In this document: one piece after another, positions 1 to 7,800 of the stretch
Position numbering within the stretch: the first letter of the stretch is position 1
How the letters are laid out: each line of letters opens with the position of its first letter
Assembly (NCBI GenBank): GCA_025201705.1
Contig: MU617592.1
Span: 1 to 10,085, forward strand
Origin: Dissophora ornata
Lineage: Eukaryota > Mortierellomycota > Mortierellomycetes > Mortierellales > Mortierellaceae
DNA length: 10,085 bases
Direction: 5' to 3'
Program-made: the position numbers and the translations under genes
Notes under the pieces: generated by a model
Databases searched by the model: none
Told to the model about the DNA's origin: nothing
The model's input: only the letters and a program-made list of their open reading frames with translations

Positions 1-7
1 GGGGGGT

Positions 8-14
8 ACTTACC
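8..14 (-). other. Possible splice donor of a divergent minus-strand gene
   Basis: Read on the minus strand, the left edge gives CTG followed by GTAAGTACC, a near-perfect fungal 5' splice site. The exon would lie at higher coordinates (14 up to somewhere within the first 500 bases), and the rest of the gene would be outside the window. Two minus-strand frames are open across this stretch, but both are low-complexity Pro/Ser/His-rich products of the GGAT repeats, so it may be only an untranslated first exon. If real, the region 15-1151 is a divergent promoter. Confidence 0.25.
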
Positions 15-50
15 AGAGCAGCAGCTGATGAGCAGGGATGTGTGGACACG

Positions 51-116
51 GGGATGGATGGATGGATGGATGGATGGGGATAGGGATGGGGATAGGGATG
101 AGGATGAGATGGGGAT
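51..116. repeat. GGAT tetranucleotide microsatellite and GGGATA/GGGATG tract
   Basis: About six tandem GGAT units (roughly 52-76) run into imperfect GGGATA/GGGATG hexamer repeats to about 116. It is G-rich on the + strand. No gene is disrupted. Confidence 0.9.
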
Positions 117-1151
117 GAAATGAGAAAAGTGATGAATGCAAGAGGCAGGCGAGGAAAGAGCGCCTGGATTGGCTGTGGGCGGAGGTGAGTGGCGTGGGCG
201 TGTTGGCGTGTGGTGCGTGTAGTGCATGTGTGTGATTGCCGCCCAGAGCACGCTGGCTGGTTGGTTGGTCTGTGACGTAGACTAGCCCAAAAGCACATGG
301 ATTTCTTCCCCCCCCTCTCTCTCTCTGCTCTGCGTTGCTCCAAAACCCTTTTCCATCTCTTTCTGTTCGTTTTGGCCCCATCCCCGCCTGGCGCTGCAGA
401 TCATCCCTGTTCCCGTGAGTGTCCCTACCCGCTGACCCGTCGTTCGTCCTTCGTCGTCCTTGTCGGCTGCCTCTTTGTCTGCGCCCGCTACACAATCGCC
501 CCCGCACTCGCACTCGCTCTCGCAATCACTAATACCGCCACTCGCAACCTCTCAACACACCGCCGCCTGCTCTCCTGCTAGACCCCCCGCAAGGTCCCAT
601 TCAAACCGCCACCCGCCATATCCTCTGTCTCGCTGCAAAACGTTATCATCACCCCCCATCCGCAAATAATCCGCCGCTGCGTCCTTCATTGCACGACATA
701 ATCCAGGTACGCTCTCCGGCCAGTCCTCCGACTACTCATCCATCACCAATATTGCTCCTCTCATCCTGCCCATCTTTGCGCGTCTCCATGCCCTCTATCC
801 AGGACTACCCATATTCCGCACCGACTAAACTCTTGAACATATCCTGTTGCTTGAAGCCATGCCATATCATCTGTCATACTTACGGCTCTCTCTTTCTCTC
901 CTCTCTCCCCTTTCTCTTGCTTTCTCAACGCGCGCATATCGTGCGATAGGCTCCGGAAACGAGTTTATCCCGTCAACAGCCAGCTTCAGGACTCTGCCCT
1001 CCACTTCGACAACCAGCCACGGCAGCAGGATTCTTCGCCACAGATAGCGCAGGACATTAGCAGTTACAGTTACAGTCCCTTCAAAATACCGCCACCGTCG
1101 ATTACCAACCCAAGGCAAAGTGCCGGTACGAAGGAAACGAAGCAAGACACC

Positions 1152-3505
1152 ATGTCAACGAGCGTCCTTACTGAGAGGCAGCGTGAGGAACTGTACGTTC
1201 GACCAGTGTTATCCTTATCCCGCTAACGCTTCTTCGAGTCTGGATGTTGTTCACGCCCTAGAGTGGGAAACAATCAATCAATCAAACAAACAAACAAACA
1301 AACAAACAGACAGACATACAGACGCAAAGGCATGGACTCTGGTTAACATCAATCCTTCTCCTCTTTTTCTTCTTGCCCAGGCACAAGGCCATTCTGGATT
1401 ATTTGAATGCCAGTGGATTTGCAGAGTCATTCCAGTCGCTCAGGAACGAGACCAAGAACCAAGGCTTTACTCCTGGCCCAAGGGAAAAGTCTGCAGGACT
1501 CTTGGAAAAAAAATGGTCTTCTGTTATCCGTCAGCAGAAAAAGGTAGGCCATATCTTTGTGTCGCTCTATCCGTCCCGTTTCTATATCTCAGCTCCTCAA
1601 GAAGACATGCAACGGAGCATCCTCGTGATAACTGCATGCTATTTTGATATCTACAACGCCCCAATGCATCATTGACACGAGCCAAGAACCGCCACAAAAA
1701 AAAAAAAAAAAAAAAAAAAGACACATACATGCACACGCACACATACACACACACAGCGATAACACCTGCTCACCGTTTCTGCTGTGCTGCGTAGATCATG
1801 GAACTCGAAAACAAAGTGTCTGCCCTGCAGGAAGAATTGAGCAACGCACCAGTCAGAAAAGTAACAAGTTCAGTAGATTGGATCCCTCGACCGCCAGAGC
1901 GCTGGACATTGACGGGCCATCGCAGCCCTATCACACGCGTGGCCTTCCACCCCGTGTTCACCCTCATTGCCTCTGCATCTGAGGACACGACAATACGGAT
2001 CTCTGACTATGAGACGGGCGAGTACGAGCGGACACTCAAGGGACACACCAAGGCCGTTCAGGATCTTGCATTTGATACCAAGGGCAACTTTTTGGGTAGG
2101 ACCAATGATATGTTGTGAATACTCGGTCAAACACCTGAACTTGCTATCCGTGTTGCGATATTGACCCGTGTGCTTGAATCCGTATCTTGCCCTTTATTGC
2201 CACCATCCACCCTTCACCCTCCGTCATTCAGTGTCCTGCTCGAACGATCTGAGCATCAAGATTTGGGATCTTCAGCAGGACTACAAATGCGTGAAGACCT
2301 TGTTTGGACATGATCACAGTGTGTCCTCTGTGGCGTTTTTGCCCTCTGGCGATATGATTGCGTCCGCCTCACGCGACAAGACCATTAAGCTGTGGGAGGT
2401 GTCCACTGGGTAATGCAGTTTAACATGAAGCCATCTTGGAAACCCTGTTTTAGGCGCAGCGAATCTGGATATTAACTAGATCTGCAACATTTTGTCTATT
2501 TTTATTGCTCATCCACCCTATTAGATACTGCACCAAGACCATCATGGGCCATTTGGAGTGGGTTCGATTTATCCAACCAAGCCAAGATGGACGTTTTCTC
2601 GTGAGTTGCTCAAGTGATCAGGTACTAAATTTGACATGGAGAAATTGAGGCATTAGCGTTTTTTTTTATTGTGCTCCGAGCAATCTGCATCTGTGACTCT
2701 CTGACTGAACTTTGATTGACATCTCGTGTTAGACCGCTCGTGTTTGGGATGTTTCGAGTGGCGAGTGCAAAATCGAGTTCAGAGGCCACGACAACGTGGT
2801 GGAGTGTGCTGCCTTTGCGCCGATCGTGTCTTATCCGTATATCAAGGAGCTTATTGGCATCGATGTAAGTGCAGTGAGGATTTGCACTATCTCTTATCAG
2901 AAGCAGCACGAAGCATTATTTTCAGAAAAACTCACATGCACTGCTTCTGTACTGTAGCCAAAAGTCGGGGCGAAAGAGCAGCCTACACCAGGACAATACA
3001 CAGCCACAGGATCAAGAGACAAGGTCATCAAGCTCTGGGACTCGACAGGACAGTGCATTCACACGTTGGTAAGCAGACGGGGTCGATGCACCGATGGATC
3101 AAAGGATCAAAAAGGACATGTGGCGCTCGAATACAGTCTATCCTCTGACAGTTGACCTGCTCCTTATAGATTGGTCATGACAACTGGGTCCGAGGGCTCG
3201 TTTTCCACCCGTCGGGCAAGTTCATTCTTAGTGCATCCGACGACAAGACGATTAAGATCTGGGATCTAAAGTCAGGGCGCTGCATGAAGACGCTGGAGGC
3301 ACACCAGCATTTCGTGACATGCATCGCATTCAATAACATAAGCCCTGTTGTAGCGACAGGCTCTGTGGATCAGGTAGGAGATTCAGTGATCCGCAATATG
3401 CGATGGATTTCATGATGGATGCAAGCTTTCGTGTTGACTACTGACCTTTTATATTTCTTGGCTTTGGCGACATCATAGACTGTGAAGCTATGGCAGTGCC
3501 GCTGA
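1152..3505 (+). CDS. PAC1: LIS1/Pac1/NudF, LisH-WD40 dynein regulator (nine exons)
   Basis: LIS1 binds the cytoplasmic dynein motor domain and, with NudE-type partners, supports nuclear migration and microtubule transport. Exons: 1152-1192, 1381-1543, 1795-2095, 2232-2409, 2525-2621, 2733-2864, 2958-3068, 3170-3373, 3479-3505 (stop TGA). All introns are GT-AG and all junctions keep frame, giving 417 residues (human LIS1 has 410). Seen: a LisH motif at residues 8-38 ([13 protein letters not shown]), the [12 protein letters not shown] segment before a short coiled coil (about 58-86), and seven WD40 repeats from 107 to 417. Repeat 5 carries the long family-typical loop. Residues known to contact dynein in human LIS1 (R212, R238, R316, W340, K360) match R216, R242, R324, W347 and K367. 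The start fits homologues and has an ACACC context. Oddity: repeat 1 has Ser138 where the WD-box Trp is expected. Confidence 0.97.
1193..1380 (+). other. LIS1 intron 1
   Basis: The donor is GTACGT and the acceptor CCCAG follows a pyrimidine tract. It splits a Leu codon (CT + G) inside the LisH motif. Removing it joins REEL to HKAILDYL, exactly as in LIS1 homologues, so the boundary is well supported. Confidence 0.95.
1271..1320. repeat. Compound CAAT/CAAA/CAGA microsatellite in LIS1 intron 1
   Basis: About three CAAT units, then about six CAAA units, then two CAGA units and a CATACAGA end. Each block differs from the next by one base, as expected if a tetranucleotide repeat drifted by point change and then expanded. 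It lies wholly within an intron. Confidence 0.9.
1544..1794 (+). other. LIS1 intron 2
   Basis: The donor is GTAGGC and the acceptor GCGTAG; at 251 bp it is the longest intron of the gene. Splicing in phase 0 joins the QQKK end of the LisH region to IMELENKV of the coiled coil, matching homologues (QKKVMELE in human). It contains the A24 and CA tracts. Confidence 0.95.
1696..1756. repeat. A24 homopolymer followed by a CA-rich tract
   Basis: There are 24 consecutive A residues at 1696-1719, then a CACATA/CA-rich stretch to about 1756, 38 bp before the intron 2 acceptor. No target-site duplication or element body is visible beside it. Confidence 0.92.
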
Positions 3506-3527
3506 TGAACTCCCAGCATGTTCTCGT

Positions 3528-3533
3528 AATAAA
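3528..3533 (+). terminator. AATAAA poly(A) signal candidate for LIS1
   Basis: A canonical AATAAA begins 23 bases after the LIS1 stop codon. A second AATAAA lies at 3824-3829 and would give a 3' UTR of over 300 bases. Which one is used cannot be told from sequence; the first would give an unusually short 3' UTR. Confidence 0.5.
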
Positions 3534-4251
3534 GCATTGACTTTTGGTTCTCCTTGGCTTTGCACCATCACGACTGTATGTACCAGACGCCTTTCTGGCA
3601 GACAGTTTCGTCTTTGATAGCGTTTGTCTTAATAGCTGTTCTGCCCTGTTGCATGGGGATGTAAACTGGGGTCCATCGGACAAAAAAAATGAAAAAAACA
3701 ATGAAAAATGGCCCCACAGCCTCTCAATCTGTTCTGCTCACTAGCCCGCGTGAAGACTACGGAGAGACCAACGTCTGATTGGCCAAGGCAGGAAGGAGAC
3801 AAGGACGCAACTTCAAAGGACAAAATAAAGGGGAGACATTTGCAAATATCAGATCAAAGGCATTTGCGCTGCCTTGTGTCTCTGTATATTTTGCAACCCA
3901 GGTAAAGAGATTGTCGTGATCTTAGGGTATATATTCGATCTCAATCGACCGTCATGTAGGTCCATCCTCACTTGGACGGGTCAAGACCGCACAGGAATGA
4001 TTCCAGAGAAAGGGAGAGTGAAGGAACGAGGAAGAGGTGAGGATAGGATGCGACTGGACGGAGGCTCGGCACCCGGAGCTGGGAATGGATTAGGTGAGTT
4101 TAGAAGGAAAGCACGGCCTTGCCAAACGACAGACAACCTTGGTCCATGGGGCCGAATGGCACGGGTCTCTGAGCCATGTAGCAAGCTAGACATGAACAGT
4201 CATAGGGCAAAACCCCATGGGGATGAAGATCATTAGAAGACGGGGAGGAAC

Positions 4252-4414
4252 GAGAGAGAGAGAGAGCCATCCAACGGCGATTCTGCGCCTCCGTTTTTTG
4301 AAAATTTCTTATCAAGGAAAGGGCCACGATGTACATGCCATTGAGGAGAGAGATCGAGCTAGAATGTGCTCTCTTTCTCTCTTTCGCTTTCTTCCTCGCT
4401 TTCTCTCTCTCTCT
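4252..4414. repeat. GA tract and CT tract in complementary orientation
   Basis: A GA dinucleotide run (about 4252-4266) is followed by a long CT-rich block whose purest run is at about 4402-4414. The two pure runs are complementary over about 13 bases and could pair in a transcript. Such tracts are also common in fungal promoters. Confidence 0.75.
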
Positions 4415-4444
4415 ATCTTTTTCTGACCTCTTGCGCTCTCGCGT

Positions 4445-4489
4445 TTTCCATCCTGTCCACCGATCCACAAGGACGGGACAGGATGGAAA
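4445..4489. repeat. Perfect 14-bp inverted repeat (hairpin candidate)
   Basis: The left arm TTTCCATCCTGTCC at 4445-4458 and the right arm GGACAGGATGGAAA at 4476-4489 are exact reverse complements, separated by 17 bases. No T-run follows directly. The position, about 400 bases before the RhoGAP-like start codon, puts it in that gene's promoter or leader. Confidence 0.9.
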
Positions 4490-4759
4490 TGCTGACTTGT
4501 CCTTTCCCCATCCTCTACTCGTCTTTCTTTGTTCATTTCTCCTCGTCTTTCTGCCATTCCTTTCTTTCTTTATCTTTTTTCGCCCTTCTTCCTGCTCCCC
4601 AGCGACACCCATCTAATCTCCCTTTTTCATCGTTTTTTTTTTTTCACTCCTTTATCTGGTTGACCCGACGCAAGAAATCTTAACGTCCCTGCCATAAATT
4701 GTGGTAAGGCACACATACACACACACTCTCTCTTCTCCCTCTCTTGCTCTTTGAGACTC

Positions 4760-4789
4760 ACGCGTCAATGTCGCAGACGCGACGCGAAA
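4760..4789. promoter_or_regulatory. MCB-like ACGCGT and SBF-like ACGCGAAA motifs
   Basis: ACGCGT at 4760-4765 matches the MluI cell-cycle box, and ACGCGAAA at 4782-4789 matches the Swi4/E2F-type CRCGAAA class. The two sites are 16 bases apart and about 100-130 bases before the start codon of the RhoGAP-like gene. In budding yeast such sites drive G1/S transcription of polarity and cell-cycle genes. That they work here is inference. Confidence 0.4.
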
Positions 4790-4791
4790 AA

Positions 4792-4803
4792 TCTATTAAT
4801 AGA
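4792..4803. promoter_or_regulatory. 12-bp AT-rich palindrome TCTATTAATAGA
   Basis: A perfect 12-bp palindrome directly follows the SBF-like site and lies 88 bases before the start codon. It could serve as an AT-rich core promoter element (TATTAATA) or bind a dimeric factor. Supported only by sequence and position. Confidence 0.35.
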
Positions 4804-4891
4804 ATATACTCGTCGAAAAACCCTTTTTCTTTTCTTTTCTGTGTTGTAATCCTTCAGTTTTTCTCCCACGGCGGGTAGCAGTAGAACGTCT

Positions 4892-7800
4892 ATGAACCGA
4901 CCCTCTCTTGAGCAGGACGATCTCAAAGCTCAGCTCAACGCAATCGTCTCGCCTTATGGCATCTTGTTCCCTGGAGATCAGAGCCAGGAAGAGCACAGCG
5001 GTGAGGACTCTTCTCCTCTTCCTCCACCACTGATTGCGCCATTTGAGCCAACCAACGACTTGTGCAAAGAACCGTCATTCACTGCCGCCCAGCAGTCTGT
5101 AGTAGCTAGCACTGAGGCCATTGCCGAGTCCTGTCTTGCAAATGACAATCTCATCAGCGCTCAGCTAGCGCCATGGTCAGATGCTCTTTCTTTCGATATA
5201 CCGATCTCAGATGAACATTGCCTAGAAGAAAAGGAGGACCAATATCGTACTCTCGCTACACGCCATACGTTGTACTCGAGTGCCGATGACAAAGCAATGG
5301 ACGACATTGAGGCGGCTGGAAACATGGATGGGCCAGCAGATTGGCCGCCACATCGGAATATCATTATAGGAAAACATCTTGAGGGTACAAAGCGCGGATC
5401 CAAGCTCGTCAAGGGCTGGAAAAAATTCCGTCAAAGTCTTCGCCACCAGAACAATACCATCACCACCAACAACAACATTACGAAAACCACTTCTGCTGGT
5501 GCACTGGTCACCAAGAATATCTATGGCTCCCGTTCATCCATCACTGAGGACCGGCAGGGTAGCGGATTCCCTGCGGTGTCGTCCTCCGAGCTCGGAGGTC
5601 GTAAAACTGTAAGCGACATGGACAATCCATTGGAGGCTGGCAATGTCGGCGGTACTTTAGAGTTCAGAAAGGGGTTCCAATCTGGGCTTGGTGCAAGATT
5701 CCGATCGGGATCGCTCAAAGGATTCTTGTTAAAAGGGTCCTCTGTCGCGTCGAGTTTGAGTGAACTGGAAACAAGCGACATGTCATCGATTGATATGTCA
5801 GTGGGTCGAGACTCTGATGACAGCAGTCTACAGGGTGGGGCTGTCGTTGTCGACGTGGAGACAATCATGAGTTTGGGTAAGATGCGCCAATACAGCAGGG
5901 GCGACCTATCAAAGCAACAAAGACTTCAGCAGCACCACCCTGGGAAGTCTCCCCTGGCCCAGTCTGCGGAACTAGAGTCTGAATCCACTTCAGTGACCGA
6001 CAACTTGGGTTGCGCTACGTACAATGCAAGCTTCGATGTCGATGAGCAACCTCTCTTGGTTGGACCAGATTTCAAGCTTCAAGATGTTCAATTGCATGGT
6101 ACGGCGAAAGAGCTTCCCATACACTCGCAAGGGGAAGACGATCTCGAGAAGAGTATGACGGATTCTCAAGCGGCATATGACGAGAGCGGTCAGGATGGTT
6201 TATTGGACACACAGTCAGAAACACTACTTGCTACTATCACACACGGACCAACAGTCAGCCCGGAATCGATTTCCTCACCACACTGGCGACTCAGCATGGA
6301 AGGGGAGCCGAATGTATTCGGGACGATCCGTGAGAGAAAGCGGTCTGAGGTTTGCTCAAACGGTCACTATCTGCGACATCTTATGAGTGACGTTAACGAT
6401 GTTGAAGACGTTGCCTTTGAGACAAGCTCACCAGAAGAGTCAGGTAAGGCATTGGTGACCCGATACCATCGCTAGTATCGACTTTTGATAAACCGTGGCA
6501 AAAGCCGTCTCCCAATATTGATTGGCGCCTGTTCTCAAACATAGGCCGGCAAGACAAGGTCTTCAAAGTACCGCTGCACCAGTCGGTACAGATAGCTTCC
6601 GCCATGTTCGAAAACGGTAGCAAGATCCCTCTTGCGCTTTATTATGTGTCTCACGAACTTCGGGTTCGAGGTATGATCATATTTTTGAGTTTGCATGATG
6701 GTTTTTTAGCTTTTGACTCCAACATGGGGCTGGAATGAGAAGAGGTTATATGTACGGCTTTTAACGATCACATGGATAAAAACACGGATGGTCAAGTAGG
6801 GGAAATGAGCAACGCTATCAATGAGCTGTTCCCAGACTTTTGGGATGATCAAGACGAGGCATTTGAGGCGCTTATCAAAGTTCTTGACAATCGACCCTTT
6901 GGACAAGATCTCGATCTCGCCATGGTTGCATCAGTCCAGCAGTCTACTCTCCATGGGTGCTCAAGCCAAGGGTCTTCTGGATCGATGGACGGTCTTGTCC
7001 AAAGTCTGGGAATGGAGACTGGTTCCAGTCGCTGGGAAGGCCACGGCAGTGCTGTGAGTGGCGACGGTCATCAAGGCACTTTGCCCAAGAAACACGCCGT
7101 CAGCGTCACATCCAAGGATCTCTCCCGGGTCATCCTTCGCTTCCTCAGCGACTTGCCTGAGCCCCTGATACCCGAGGGTGTTTTCACCACGTTCTCAGCA
7201 GTGGCTCATCTGCAAACTCTTGACTCTATCAAAATCCAGGCGTCCTCTTTATTAGTACAGCTGCTCGCCCCAGAGCAGCGACAGTTACTCCAGTTCCTGT
7301 TGGAGTTTCTGGACGACTATATGCTGAAACCATTACGTGAGGATATTCAATATCTCAAGTGTCAGTCAGCCCTGGAATCGACGCTTGATTCCATCATGTC
7401 TGAGCAGCGACGTGATCTTTGCGATTATCTAGTGGTAAAGTACGACGAGAGCATCGAACGACTCTCTAGAATCTTTGGTACTGTTTGCACCCATGTGACA
7501 CGCCCGACTACTACCTCTGTCGCCGGCACATCGCGAGCCACGAACCGGAGTCAGAACTCACTCTATCGCCACTACAAAAAGGAGTTTGAGCAAAAGGCTA
7601 TTCAAGAACAAACAGCGACGGCGACCCGACATGCCCAGGCAGTTTTTAGGACTTTATTGACCTACAGAGCCAATATCTTTGGACCATCTTCGTTTCTGTC
7701 TCTGGAAGCAGTCGCCCAGGAGAATGGATTCCAAGATCAGCAGAATGATATAGATCAGGGCATTGACAAGGGTATTGGCCAGAGTCAAGACCTGGACCAG

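Larger units (their letters stand above)
1..1151. other. Upstream intergenic region and probable LIS1 promoter/leader
   Basis: I see no convincing coding sequence here. Open frames on both strands consist of simple, C- or CT-rich sequence with no recognisable domain. The left part holds GGAT/GGGATA repeats and a possible minus-strand splice donor. 300-660 is strongly pyrimidine-rich. The right part (about 700-1151) should contain the LIS1 transcription start and 5' leader. Possible leader introns exist: a GTGAGT donor at 415 with a CTAG acceptor ending at 581, and a GTACGC donor at 707 with CAG acceptors ending at 979 or 989. None can be proved without transcript data. No TATA box stands out. 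Confidence 0.6.
3506..4891. other. Intergenic region: LIS1 3' end and RhoGAP gene promoter/leader
   Basis: I find no credible gene here. Open frames on either strand are low-complexity products of CT/GA tracts. The left part holds LIS1 3' processing signals. The middle (about 3900-4250) shows no clear feature beyond a TATATAT at 3928-3934 and a CCCCATGGGG palindrome at 4213-4222. The right part is heavily pyrimidine-rich (4365-4440, 4500-4670, 4710-4760) and carries the inverted repeat, G1/S-type motifs and AT palindrome listed separately. In the frame of the downstream start, a TAA at 4847-4849 closes the leader, so ATG 4892 is the first in-frame start after it. Confidence 0.7.

Noticed and set aside
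10..525. 171-residue open frame on the minus strand
   Set aside because: The product is Arg-rich, then Ile-Pro/His-Pro repeat sequence from the GGAT array and CT tracts. No domain or conserved motif is visible. At most it is part of an untranslated exon.
297..669. Overlapping + strand open frames in CT-rich DNA
   Set aside because: Composition-driven Ser/Pro/Leu-rich sequence without domains, overlapping in different frames. More likely promoter or leader DNA.
1696..1719. A24 run as the tail of a retrotransposed element
   Set aside because: No flanking target duplication, element body or coding remnant is seen; a plain homopolymer in an intron explains it.
4100..4612. 170-residue minus-strand Lys/Arg/Glu-rich open frame
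   Set aside because: It is the reverse reading of the CT-rich tract; several overlapping frames are open on both strands for the same reason, and it lacks domain content.
6736..6738. In-frame TGA taken as proof of a pseudogene or a recoded stop
   Set aside because: It lies in frame only if the 39-bp intron is used. Two alternative acceptors a few bases further on bypass it and keep over 1,000 downstream codons open, so a splice explanation is simpler.
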